64,000 nucleotides of DNA from Limnanthes douglasii subsp. nivea (Eukaryota; Streptophyta; Magnoliopsida; Brassicales; Limnanthaceae): assembly GCA_036936605.1 (NCBI GenBank), contig JAUPFV010000005.1, positions 231,475,770 to 231,539,769 of the forward strand. The letters run 5' to 3'. The translations under genes were made by a program, and so were the position numbers. Positions 1-12,197 of the stretch are shown here, in pieces. Each line of letters starts with the position of its first letter. Positions within the stretch are counted from its first letter, which is position 1. The notes under the pieces are model-generated. The model saw only the letters and a list, made by a program, of their open reading frames with translations. It was not told where the DNA came from and did not search any database.

Positions 1-3000
1 CTCAAGTGAGTACAATTCAGGGTAGCAATGTACCTAAAAGAAAAAGACACGTCCAAGAGTGCCTTGATAAAAGTCTAGAGCACTTGCCTCTTTAAAAAAC
101 CTTAACCACCCGTTGGGTAAAAACCCGGTCTAAGGAAAAAGAGTACAAGTCTCCAGACCGGCACTAATGGACTATTACATAGAAAATCCGAAAAACTGAG
201 GGTATCAATGAAAAAACACTCTAACATGTGAGTCGATAATGCGGATATAATCTAAATAAAATCTTCAAGGTCATGAGAGTGATTTGGATAACGATGGTGT
301 CTTGAGTCACGGTCTCTTCATCAAACACAAGGCGGTTGCGGGCGCGCCAAATCTCGAAAACAGTGGCTTGGAAGGCAAGATTGATGGCGCGGGATCGGTA
401 GGATGTTCCTCGATGCTCCTTCCTAATCCATTTGTGTGCACTATCAAGCGTTGTCATTTCTCGAGTAATCCCTAGCCATGATCGGATACGACTCCAGATT
501 TCCTTAGTGAACCTGCAAGCAAAGAAAAGATGGGCACCAGACTCATCTGAGTGCCTGCAAAATGGGCAGCTGATGTTAGGCAAGTCCGTGTAGTGGAGAG
601 TGTCTTTCATGGCAAGGCGACGATTGAAGGCTAGCCAGACGGTGAAAGAAAACTTAGGTGGGATGAATCTCTTCCATAACTTTGATAGATTTGGGCATGC
701 CTCACTTTTTGTTCTCATGGCTTCGTAGACACGTCTAGTAATTAGCTTTCCACCCAAAGTACAGCTTTCAAGATCCAGAATGGCACTATCTCGACCCCCA
801 AATATCTGTATCAAAGAGTCTCTAATATCAAGAAGCTTCCGAACAAGATGACTGTCTCTATCTCGTCTTTGGTAGTCCCATATGGTTTGTCCTCATAACG
901 AATAAGAGTCAGAATGTAATAACCAAATCGAACGGGTAAGAAGGGCACGATTCCAAACTCTGATATCCATAAGGCCAAGTCCTCCTTCATCTTTGGGTTT
1001 ACAGATTTTGTCCCAAGAAATCCGAGCATCGAAGCACGGAGGTGATCAATTGAAGTTTTCCCGCGTAAGAAAGTTTCATATGTTCCCATTTTTTAATGTA
1101 ACTCGAGATAACCTCTGTCAAAGGGGAAAAATCAGTAACTGAGACGGTCATAGGAGCGAGAGGTATCCCCAAGTAACGTACAGGGTAAGTGCCAACTTCA
1201 AATCCGACTCTTTCCAAGATTCGATCATAAACAATCCCTTTAACCCCGGCTATGTATATTTTGGATTTAGAAGGATTCAGTGATAGTCCCGAAACATCTT
1301 CCAAATGGCTCAAGCATTCCATAAGGATGTTAACCGATGTTTCATCTCCTTTTGAAAGTAGTATCAAATCGTCAGCAAAAGCGAGGTGGGTAGTGTGAGT
1401 GCGGGCGCATTTCGGATAGAATTTAAAACTCGGGTCGCTCGATTTCTTCTTTAACAAACGAGACAAATATTCGAGGCAAATGATGAATAAAGTAGGGGAC
1501 ATGGGATTACCTTGCCTTAAGCCCCGCTGCCCACAGAAGAAGCCATGAAGCTCGCCGTTGATAGAAACCGAGAAGGACGCTGTAGTGACACAAGCAAGAA
1601 TCCATCCCACAAACTTCGGAGGAAACCCGATACCATGGAGAATATCCGATAGGAAGTCCCATGAGACTGTGTCAAATGCTTTGCGAAGATCCACCATGAG
1701 CATACATCGCGGAGAAACTCTTGCACGGTTCGAAACTCTAACCAACTCTTGGGCAAGGAAAACATTATCAACAAGATTTTGACCACTCACGAAAGCACTT
1801 TGTCCTTTATCAATGAGATTCGGAAGTAAAGGGGCCATTCAGTTAGCCAAAATTTTGGTAATCACTTTGTAAGTAACATTTGTGAGCCTAGTTGGCCTAA
1901 AGTCACCCACCTTAGGATCGTTGTCTTTCTTCGGAATAAGGGCAAAGATGGTGTGATTTGTTGCACGAAGGAGTCTACCAGTATCAAAGAACTCACGAAC
2001 ACAATCAACCAAATCTATTCCCACAAGTTCCCAATTCTTTTTGAAGAAAGCCGAGGTGTAGCCGTCCGGTCCCGGAGCCTTGTCATTTCCGATATCAAAG
2101 AGGGCATTACGGATTTCATCAACTTCAATAGGTTTGAGAAACTGCTCATAATGTTGATCCCCGTCGAGGGATCCGTGACTCATGACCGTCGGATCAATGG
2201 GGGAGCTTGGTCGAGATGAGCCAAAGAGGTGCGTGTTGAAATCTACAAGGAGGGAGGCAACTTCTGTAGGGGATGTGGTGCGGGTGCCATCATCTCGGAT
2301 GATGTAGGAAATGTTCTTTCTTGCATTATCTCGTTTGATTAAGCTGTGAAAGTATTTTGTACATCTGTCGCCGTCAACTAAGTGGGTGGTCCTCATACGC
2401 TGTTGAAGAAAGCTCTTTTCTGCATTAAGAAGGAAATTCGCACGATCCCGTAATCTGTGTACCTCTTCTTTCAAAACAACGTTATCAGGATTAGCCATGA
2501 GTGAGGAGATAGCCTCTTTAAAGGCCGAATTCGCAATAGCTGTACGCTCTAGAATGCCACCATACTCAGCTTTATTCAAATCTCTTAATGGACGCTTTAA
2601 GGATTTCAACTTCTGCGCAAGTATATACTGCTTCGTACCATCAATAGACTGACCCCATAAACTTTCTACAATGCTAGCAAATCTGGGATGATCAAGCCAC
2701 ATGTTGAAGAATTTGAAGGGCCGACAACCATGCTGAAAATCTCGAATAATCGAGACAATAACTGGACAGTGATCGGAAACGGGTTCCATCGGAAGGAACG
2801 TGGCTTTGCATAAGAGATCTTTATCACTCCACCCATGGTTTATAAGGACTCGATCAAGCTTAGCCCAAACATTACCATTTGCCCAAGTAAAGAAAGGACC
2901 TGTGGAAGGAGCATCGACAAGACCGTGAGATATCTGAAAATTATTTAAATCAATTAACTCACCATTTCGAAGTGGGGCAGCCCCAATTCGGTCTCCTGGA

Positions 3001-3119
3001 GCACAGTAGGTGTTATAGTCTCCCGTAATCATCCAAGGTAAACGAATGTTGGCCCCTATAGTGGTTAGGTGCTCCCAAAGAACTCTCTTTTTTGGTTTGG
3101 TTCCTCTTCCTTTCGCAAA
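1..3119 (-). mobile_element. Degenerate 5'-truncated LINE (non-LTR retrotransposon)
   Basis: A plant L1-type LINE lies on the minus strand. Read from right to left it gives the C-terminal half of an apurinic endonuclease domain, a full reverse transcriptase and a C-terminal zinc-binding domain. The endonuclease frame is open only back to a stop near 3119, so the first part of ORF2 and all of ORF1 are missing, as expected for incomplete target-primed reverse transcription. The 3' end is not visible; noncoding sequence runs to the left edge. Its 5' end lies about 185 bp downstream of the bHLH stop codon. The assignment as a LINE is firm, the exact ends are not. Confidence 0.9.
221..3119 (-). 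pseudogene. LINE ORF2: endonuclease/reverse transcriptase/zf-RVT, broken
   Basis: The product would nick DNA and reverse-transcribe LINE RNA. Visible in order: endonuclease motifs GDYN and SDHCPV (3032 to about 2750), the RT fingers region with KAPGPDG, RT motif A LRKAFD, RQGNPMSP, catalytic FADDLILLS, then a zf-RVT module starting CPFCRHSDESGAHLFFAC (about 590 to 500). The coding frame runs in three pieces. The first break is an in-frame TGA at 1839-1841 with the same frame continuing at once, most simply a CGA arginine codon turned into TGA. Frameshifts follow near 1000-1090 and near 811. The RT catalytic Asp pair is still present, but the gene cannot make a full protein. Confidence 0.88.
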
Positions 3120-3303
3120 CTAACAGATAGTTGTTTGAGAAAAATAATAATTGCTTGTTGTTTCTCAGCTCGCTTTAAAAAAAATATATTAACATCAAAT
3201 GTCAAAGACAAAAAAGTAATATAAAAGATGCCTACCTAGAAAAAAAAATAAAGGACAAAGAAGGCTGAGCAATTCTGGATCCTAAACAAACATAAAAATT
3301 GAG

Positions 3304-5376
3304 TTACATCCCATTATGATTTAAATTTGGAAGTCTAGTTCTAGCTGTGCAGCCTAAAGATATATTGCAACCATCCGCCTCGAAACCTTGGTTAAGTTTT
3401 CCAGTCAACATATTGCTGTCTGATGAAATCTGATCAGGTCCGACTACAGATATATTGCTGTTACTACTGCTACTGCTATTGTTGTGATTGTGAAGACCAC
3501 TAGTGAATAAACTTTGGTTTGAAGTAGATGATGATGTCTTTGCTGCGGAATTGGGATTAGCCAGAGGAAGCGGCATCGGGCAGAGACCTTTGGTTTGAAG
3601 AAACTGCATGGCCGTACTCACATTGGATTCCATTAGCTCCACTACTTCTTGCTCAAGTGCAACTTGATGGGCAGATGGTGAAAATTCAGCTACTTCGGTA
3701 GCTGATGGTGATAAAGAAGACAAGTCGCTTGAAACCACCTATTATGAAACAAAGATCTTTAGTATCGAAATAGTCAGTTACGGGAAGAGGACTACAATCA
3801 CTATAACATTAGTAGCAGGATCTATACACCAAGACTTGGGTTTTGTTTTCCGTTTTTAACTCATGAAAAAATATGTTCGAATCCTAATAATGAAAACCGT
3901 TTCTTAGAAAATTAAAAGCTGAATTTACGTCGATAGTTGTGTATATCTCTAATGAACTTTTAAATATGTATAATATAGATTGTTTGAATATGCCAGCTTT
4001 AATACATTTAGTAAACTTTTAGATATCTACAATATATATTAGTTGTTTGAAAGTTTAATATAATGAAAATACTTTTCATTTCATGAAACAAACACGTTTC
4101 TTGATTTCTTTGTAACTGAAAATAAGAATAGTTTTCTGAATTTTTCACGCAATCTTTGCTAACCAAATGCAGCCTCAGTGTTTCGAGTATATTGGCTTTT
4201 CCGCTAGATTATACAGATGTGATCATCAGTAAAAGCAAGCAATTTGATCAAATTATAAAAGTGAAGGGTTTTATTTAAAAACCTGAGCATGACCATTTGT
4301 GATTAGGGGCACCACTGCTCCTGCTGCCCCCAGCCTGCTCATGCTTAGCACCTGAAATCATTATTTTCATATCCATTGTTTATTTTATTATAATCTTCCA
4401 TGAGTGGTGTTAAATTGTTACAAGGAAAGCAATGCTCGAGTGGGTTCCAAGACTTTGAAATATACATACTCAGGGTTGCATTTGGATTCTAAGTTTAAGA
4501 TAAGATTGAGTTCTCAAGCATACCTTGACTTGGAGCTGAAGATTATTGACATATTCTATGATCTCATCAAGCATTGACGCCTTATCTGTCTGGAAACATG
4601 ATAATATATAATTAAAAAAACTACCTTTTGGATTTTTTTAAGAAACATGCTTTGCTGAGGGTGTTTTGTGTCTATAGACTTATTGGGTTTCTAAGTAAAA
4701 GGCTTTGTTTGTTCTAGCTTTTTAGGCTGAAACAGAACTAATTCTATAGTTATTTATTCAATGATTTTATTTCAAACCCAAAAAATCCTACAGAAGTAGG
4801 TTTGTTTGATAAGATTCTCCTTCAGTATATCTTCTGGTTCTCTTTCTGTTAAACTTTATCAAACATGCGTTCTTAGCATTTTTGATATTTTTATGCCGTA
4901 TTCCGGATTCAAGCTGAATGTTTTAATGCTAAGTTACAAGTTGTCTTTTCCATTACACCAAAGAAACTCCAAATGTTTTATCAAAAACTAACTATTTGCA
5001 CCAAACAACCCCTTAATTTCTCAATCTGCATGTGAACTAGATAGAAGTTTGGAAGGGAGCTTCATTTATAAGAGAAAATGATGTATATACCTTATTCGAG
5101 TTAGGAATGAGCTCCTGCAAATTCTTCATTCTTTCAGTTATTCTCTCTCTCCGGAGCTGCATTTGAAGGCAAAACAATTCAAGTTCCAAACTCTTGACGA
5201 ATTCTATTTGACTAAACCCATGACTGAATTCATAACTTTGCAAAAAACACAAACACACATACCCGTTCAGCTATACTGTGAGGATCAGTAGCCTGTCCAC
5301 GCCGTGCTCGAACACGAGGCTTTACAGGTCGGTTGTTACAACCATCTGCAGGACTACTTGTTACGCAGGGGTTGGT
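3304..5376 (-). CDS. bHLH transcription factor, LRL/bHLH66-69-like, 5' end missing
   Basis: Five minus-strand exons join in phase: 5376 (or an acceptor at 5346)-5263, 5156-5091, 4589-4524, 4351-4283 and 3738-3304, all with GT donors and AG acceptors. Together they give an atypical basic region RVRARRGQATDPHSIAER, helix 1 with LRRERITERMKNLQEL, a loop, helix 2 TDKASMLDEIIEY, then VLSMSRLGAAGAVVPL and a Ser/Asn-rich tail ending at TAA 3304-3306. Exon borders and the LSMSRLG segment match the plant bHLH subfamily of LRL1-3 and UNE12, nuclear regulators of root hair and reproductive development. Some residues differ from the usual (VNNL where VKFL is common). The N-terminal exons are not found. 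Sequence right of about 5380 belongs to a mobile element, so the gene may be truncated or may continue beyond nested insertions. Confidence 0.85.
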
Positions 5377-6137
5377 TTAGGGGTAGTATGTGGGTTGTTG
5401 TTAGCAATTTCTGATAATGTCTCGCGTCCGGCCTGAACTTTGGGTCGTTTTTAGGCGTCTAAAAAAGGGTGTAAAAGTGTCTCGCGTGGGGAACAATACT
5501 GTGGCTAGTTTGTAGGTTGTTTGCAGTGGTTTGTTGGAGTGTATCGCGTGAGGGAGTGAAATGTGGGTTGGTTTTAGGTGGTTTGCAGCAGTTTGGTGTT
5601 TTTAGTTGGTCTAGAGTAGTTCGTGGGGTGTATCGCGTTAGTTGAATGAATCCATTGCTAGGGCAGTAGATGTGGGTTATATGTCCCGTTATTAGGCGCG
5701 TATTAAGTTGATATTGTAAAACTGATCTCGCGGCGGTTATGTAGTCTAGGTAGTATTTAGGTGGGTTGCGTTAGTGTGTGTGAGTGTATTGGGTCTCGCA
5801 TAAGTGTCTCGTTAGAGTGGAATATGCTTTCGAACTTTGCATCGCGCTTGAGTGTATGTCGTGCCTCGCGGGAGGGAATAAGACATTTTTAAGTAGACAT
5901 TTCAGAGTATGAGTAACACGCGCGACATGTATAGAATGTGTCGCGTCAAGTAGTCGTTGTGGCCAGTAATTTGGTCGTTGTCTTGTAAAGCGTGCAATAT
6001 TATAGGCGTGTCACGGGTTGTGTTTGTTGCCTGATTAAAGTTTGGTTTATAATGAGTTCTACTAGAACATAGTTCTGCGGTGAGCTATGTATTCCTTAAA
6101 TCTTACATGGGTGTTGTTTTGTGCGCACAGGTTCTGC

Positions 6138-9100
6138 TATGGGCAAATGTACTTTTTACAGGTCTAGTTATGTAAGCATATCAATTTGTTGCAGAAAGCC
6201 ATAGTGACCGAAGAGCATATCGAGGCTACGAAAAACACGCCATTCTATACTTTGCTGAAAACTTCATTCACGACACGGAACGAAGATCTACCGAAGAAGA
6301 GATTTAACAAAGTTATAGAGGAGATTATAAAGAGACATTCTGTAAAGAATGAGTGTTTTAGAATAGGTTCGAAGCGGGTTAAGCTGACAACGAACGATGT
6401 TAAAGCCATCTTCGGTCTTAAACACGGAACGGAGGAAATGCCGATGAACAAAGCAGGGGCTTTCACTTGAAGATTTGTAGATGGTGCGGAGAACGAGTCT
6501 CCACTGATGCATAAATATTTCTTGCGTCCAAGGGCGAGGAAAAGTGGATCGTCAAACCAAAAGGTTGTTTCAAATGCGATGATAAAAGTAGAAAGAAGAG
6601 ATTATTAGACTTAGGGATGTTTTGGCATATACAATTAAATAACTATTGTCTGTTTTGATACAGGAAGCAATAGAAATAGCAGCAAAGGATGAGAGTGAGG
6701 AATCAGTAACCGACGTTGCGAAGATTTTGATACTCTTCATTTGTTCTACCCTGTTCTACTCTGTGTCTGGATATATCATGGGCTGGACAATGGTTTTCTA
6801 CGTAGAAGACATGCTCAAAATTAACGACTATGATTGGTCGCGAGCAATTGTTGAGAAGCTGACGAAGTTTATGGTTAATTGTTTGGAGAAAGGGACACCA
6901 GATCACGTCATCGGCTGCGTAGCAGTGTTATTGGTGTGTATTGAACTATTAGTTTATTATTTTCTAAGCTTATAAAAGTGATACAAGTGTGCCTTTTTTT
7001 CACAACCCTTCATAATGGAGCACACCACGCTAGGGGCAGATTTGGTAAGGCCAAACATGAAACCTAGGTGCTACAAATGGTGGGGGATGGAGTGCAAGGA
7101 GTCCACTATTGCGGTTGTTAAAAAGGTGAGGAAGCTGACAGATGATGAGGTAATATATGGCCGTTTAATATGTTTAATATAAGTGACGTTTCGCGCAAGG
7201 CATGAGTTACATTTCGTGAGATATATTTAATATTAAGATGTGTAGCGCGCGAGATGTAGTCGCCACCAATTGCGTGTATGGTGCACGTATCGTGTACGAG
7301 ACTTACTCTTGATGTGTGGACTAGGAAAAAACCAACAACAACGTCTGCACTGCCTGCATCACGTCAAATGTTGTTGGTGGTGATCCAATCGCATTGAAGG
7401 GACTAATTGACTCGTGCGTGAAGCGAATGGTGTTAAGACTCACGTCGCGAGATGAGCACTAATTCATCGAACGATTCGCGTCATCGTGATACTTCATTCA
7501 AATAATATGCGTCTTATATGTGTGTGTGTGCGCTGTTCGTTTAAACGGTAATGTTGCGTGTTGCAGGTGCTGGATGGAGAGGTCGAGTTGACGGAAGCTG
7601 AAGAAATGGCCTTTGGGTCGGGGGAAGCTGGGGCAGGGTCTGTTAGGAAGTTGATAAACAAAAGGAAAAAAGACGATGATCAGTAGAAGAGGAAAGCGGG
7701 CCAAGTATTGTAGTGGAGGGGAAACAAATAAGATGGAGATTGGACAGGGATCTGGAACAATCAATTACCAGAGAGTGGATGAGCATTACGGGAAACAGCT
7801 GCAGGGGGGATGGATCACAAAAAAAAATACGCCCGAGAAAGAGGACAGCTCAAGTACTAGGAAGAAGAGGATGAAAGTTTACAAGGCAAGCGCTTGTAAT
7901 ATTTTATTTAAAAGGATGGAATCTGTTAAGAAGAGAAGCAGTGGAAAATACAAATACTCCGTAGAAAACAAAAGGCTTAAGATTTCTCTTGCACGAAAGA
8001 ATCGACAAGTAAGTAGTTTAATAGGTTGTAAATTTTAATGATGCATTTTCATTACTTTGCCTAATACTTGTTGAATTTCACCACAGATTGAAGAAATCCA
8101 AAGGGAGGTTGCTTTGTTGACTTTGAATCTTCAAGAACAAGCTGATAAAGGTAACGAAGATGATGAAGAAGCTGAGTTAATGAAGCACTAGAGAAGGTTT
8201 GTGTACTACCTTTTTGTTCGGTAGAAGAGGAGTCACCAGTAAAAAGAGTCGATGTATCAGTAACAGTGGATGAGGTTCCTAAAACCATTGTTTATGTATC
8301 AAGAAAACATGGGTTCAAAAAATTAGAAGGAGGATTGAAAAAACCTGATAAAAAAGAAGAAGTTGTAGAGGGTTCTACACCTGACGACAATGAAGAAGAC
8401 ACACGCGAGGGGGTAGAAGACGGAGGTGAAACGGATGAGGAGAATAATGCATCTAGAGTTGCTGAAGGACCGAATGATGTTACCAAAACATCGGGGAGGG
8501 GCAGGTAAATGAAAAAACTTTGTATGTTTTGGGAGTTGACAAATGCAGGCTTGTCGCGGCAACGGTTGAGGCAGAGATTGGTGGGGGTGCAGTAGGAGTG
8601 GATGCTGAGGTGGAAATTGGTATTGTACCCATAAAAGAAGAACTGAATGTTGTTGAAGCTGAAACTGTACAAGAGTTTGAAGACCAAGCTGAGCAGCATG
8701 AGCCAAAACCCATTGAAGCAGAAGCAATTAATGTAACCTCTGAAACTGCTCAAGAGTTTCAAGACCAAGCAGTGCAGCATGTTATAGTGGCAACAGCACC
8801 TGAACCAATACCAATAGAAGCAGAACCTCTTGAGGTTGTAGCTGAAACTGTACAAGAGTTATGGACAGATGTTGTAGAAAAAGGGAGTACGTATGAGACT
8901 ACGGGATAACAGAATCGCGCAGAGGATGCAGTTGATACAGTTTGTGGTGATGTTGATTCAAAAGGCACGGAGGCAGATTTGGAAATTGCAAATGTTGGTG
9001 AGCAAACAAGTGGGATGGAAATGAATAGAACTGGGCCACATGAAACTCCCCGTAGCGTGCCCAAGGCCATGGAGCAAGGACATGAAGATGTAAGTGGATC

Positions 9101-11530
9101 TTAAATTATTAAGATTCAACTTCTTATAGCTATCTTAAAGTTGATTTGTTTTTAATTTGGTCACGTTGTTGTTTTTCAAACTTCGGATTTAAATATGGGG
9201 TTTTAACGGTTGTTTAATACAATAGGGAATGTTTTAAAATTTTCAAGTTCCGCAAATCTTATGTTATAGATATTATGTGATTAGTGTTGCAGTTTCAAAA
9301 CTTGACATCTTCTTAACTCGCAGTAAGCAAGCAGAATGTTATACCATATCTTCTTTTTATATCGCTTCATATTATAAGATCAAAACCCCAGCAAAAACCA
9401 AGCAGTTAAAGTAATATTTACTATCCAAAGTAACCTCAGGGTCTTCCAAGTCGCGTAAGTGAAATATGTAATGTATAACTCGCGTTGGTGGAGAAAAATT
9501 GTATGAGTTCACTGCAATGTATCTAGCGTCGTATGTCATATATACAACGACATCAATCGCGTGGTGTGAATCGCGATTGGGAAATTTCTATATGCCTGAA
9601 TCGCGTGATGTTAAAGTATATTACGTCTTCCCATCAAAGCGTAACTCGCACATCATGATAGTCTACCAAGACTAATGTTTGTTTCGTATCACGCGATGTG
9701 ACCCAACATATTTTGCGTAACTCGCGTGGTATGCCATATGAAACATGTCGTGCGTCCTTTAATACTATAACACGCACCGTTGGTTACATTTTTCCAGGTA
9801 TGTCATGCGAAAAAAAGAAGGTTACAGAAAGAAATAGTTCCATGCGCACGAACTATTACTCAAAAACCCAAAACTGAAACCGGAGTGGAATCGGGAGCTG
9901 CTATAAAATAAAAAAAATGATTCGCCAACAAAGTTGGAAGTGCAACGCAAAGCAAAGGTGGAAGTACTAACACAGCCTGAGATAAGAGAACAACTACAAC
10001 CAGTAGTGGAAGTGGAAGCTGATTGTTTTGATCTTCCAAACCTCGAGGATGTATTCATATTGTGTACATAATCATTTTTTGACGAAGTTGATAAGGAGGC
10101 GACTATACACTCAAGTGGAGGAAAGTCGGGTGGCATTAATGCGTCAAAAAGTTTGTTACGTGATGCACCTAAAATGGTAAGTTCTCAACTATGCTAACAG
10201 TCATATACTGAGTTGTAACTTGGTGATGGTTATTTAACCAGATTTATATCGTTTTACAGTTAGTAGATAATATAAATCCAAATTGGGATTTACTTACACA
10301 GTCGCAACAGGCGGGAACTATTGAACAAACTTGGAAACAGAAACAGCAACTACGACGTTAATAGACGTTAGTCAATACTGCAAGGTCGTTCGAATACAAG
10401 AAAATGAAGATCAACTAGACTCTGAAGTATGGTATTTGCAAGCACAAGAATTTACATACCGACTAAGTATTAGTGTGACTGAGCTAATGGCCGTAGCATA
10501 CGAAGGGGAGCTAGATTTCAAGGTAAAGTTTTGAAACTTGATATAACACAAATAATTGACAACTACTCTAGATATAGCTATGTTTTTTACATGCTGTAGA
10601 TCATCGATGCATGGATATATAAGTTGCTTCAAGATTCAAACTAGACTGTACCTTTTAAAGGGCTCGATGACGAGTACAACTGTAGATATAGCGTTATTCA
10701 GATTTCAGGTGTCGCAATGGTTAGTATCTAATTAATAAATAGCCATTTAAAGTGAACAAGAAGTTTGATATTGTTATGGTGTATATTGGTTCTATTACAG
10801 ATATTACTAGCCAAAAAAATAGATGTTACAAACGTTATTGACGCAGTATTTGAAAACGCGAAAGACACATTTATCGCATTCATTCCGATATGCACCATAA
10901 ACGAAAAAGGTAGTAACTACTGGACGTTGTTGGTAATAGATGTGGAAAATGGTTCGGCCAAAAACTACAATCCCCTGGCCCCTCTTAGAAAATTCACTGC
11001 AGACGACACTAGGAAAACGGGCGACGCCTTGGTAAGTAGTATGAAACCTTATTGTATGATGATGTATGTTCATTGTTTGCAGGCTACTTATCCATTACGT
11101 GTGATGGTGAATCACACCGTAATGGGCATTGCATACGTCTCGCGTTAGTGTGTGTGTGTGTGAATCACGTGTAAAGAGATGGAACTCGCGTCCTACTGTA
11201 AAGTGATTCGCAGCATTACAAGTACACATTTAACTTTGAAAATATAAACTAACATTTTTCTTATTTGACAAGCTGAACTATTGTATGAAGAAGAGATACA
11301 TATCACGTGTGAAGAATGGATACAAAGTTAGAGCAGCTAGAGAAATTCCACAGCAGGATGAAGATTCGCTTGACTGTGGAGTGTTCGTCTGTCAGTATGT
11401 GAAAGACATTATTCAGCACGGGTTTGTAAGAAAGGAATATAGCAAGTATATGCCAGCTAAAGCACGCGCAGAAATCTTTAACCACTTCCTGAATGATAAG
11501 AACACTAATTTAAGCGCCTGGGATGTCTAG
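6138..11530 (+). pseudogene. DUF1985-like / Ulp1 (C48) protease-domain gene, VANC-like, decayed
   Basis: A multi-exon gene read through several conserved segments. An N-terminal DUF1985-like part is at 6186-6620 (VKAIFGLKHG, then FVDGAENESPLMHKYFLRP after an in-frame TGA at 6468-6470) and 6661-6945 (YVEDMLKINDYDWSRAIVEKL). A segment at 7015-7149 has RCYKWWGMECKES. Basic and acidic linkers follow at 7567-9090, with a repeated AETVQEFEDQ/PIEAE pattern. The C48 part is at 10331-11530, with IIDAW, YWTLLVID and QQDEDSLDCGVFVCQYV holding the catalytic Gln and Cys (Cys codon 11375-11377). The usual catalytic His of the HW motif reads Tyr (10918-10920). Several stops and frame changes (for example about 7684, 8189, 8910, 10644) make it nonfunctional as it stands. 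Related plant proteins sit in Mutator-like elements; VANC anti-silencing factors are one such group. Exon limits are approximate. Confidence 0.65.
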
Positions 11531-11880
11531 CACTGTCTTTTGTACGTGACTCGCGCCAAATTTGTATGTTAGTAGGAAATTATGTTGGACGTGAGGTTTT
11601 ACTTAACCAGCATGTTATGTTTTGTGTGACTCGCTTGAGAGTTTTTGTTTAACACGCGTTGTATGTTAGTTAAGACGTGTTGTATGTTGTATGTAACTCG
11701 CGACATACTTGTAACTTAACTAACACCTTATGGATTGTGTTGTAAGCAAACTAGCACTGTATGTTGGATGTAACTCGCGCCAGCGTAGTAAATAAACTAG
11801 CACTCTGTGTTGTACGTGACTCGCGCCACATATATAAGTAAACTAGCACCGTATGTTGTATTCGAATCACGCAACAGTTT
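11527..11880. repeat. Diverged ~50-bp repeats downstream of the Ulp1 gene
   Basis: A phrase of the form CTAGCAC(T/C)GT-TGTTG-GT(G/A)ACTCGCGCCA followed by ...AGTAAA recurs at about 11527, 11752, 11806 and 11850, with looser copies between. Each unit carries one TCGCG core. Units at 11752, 11806 and 11850 are roughly 45-55 bp apart. The array starts immediately at the stop codon of the Ulp1 gene and ends before the CCCGCC promoter sites. Confidence 0.6.
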
Positions 11881-12033
11881 CTATGATACTACATTATCGC
11901 GCGAGATACTATGTGAATGTTTGTCTGACTATCATGCGGGTTACAGCTGTAACACAACAACGCTGAATGTTATACGGCAAGATTTAGAAATGATAGCCAA
12001 TATTTAATACACGTGATGAACTGTACATTAAAC

Positions 12034-12136
12034 TCCCGCCAAAAATGATTTGGTCATTGATATTGTCCCGCCAAGCACAAACCTACAAAAAATTACCCGC
12101 CTAGTTACCTACCTATTATTTCTCCCTTATATATAC
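12034..12136 (+). promoter_or_regulatory. E2F-type sites and TATA box upstream of the SANT-like gene
   Basis: TCCCGCCAAA at 12034-12043 is a perfect match to the E2F consensus TTTSSCGS on the other strand. A second copy TCCCGCCAAG (12066-12075) and ACCCGCCTAG (12095-12104) are near matches. A TATA box TATATATAC follows at 12128-12136, 62 bp before the ATG at 12198. Spacing and order suit a plant class II promoter active in S phase. The protein binding is inferred from sequence only. Confidence 0.6.
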
Positions 12137-12197
12137 AAAAACAAACTACATATAGTATACACTTAAATAATTAAAACACTCCAAATAGGAAATAAGT

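Noticed and set aside
3304..3738. Independent gene starting with GTG at 3738
   Set aside because: GTG 3736-3738 is the first codon of a downstream exon after an AG acceptor; the bHLH exons upstream are in phase.
8292..8855. Long minus-strand frames opposite the acidic linker of the Ulp1 gene
   Set aside because: They mirror Glu/Val-rich coding sequence on the plus strand (Ser/Thr-rich shadows) and show no domain.
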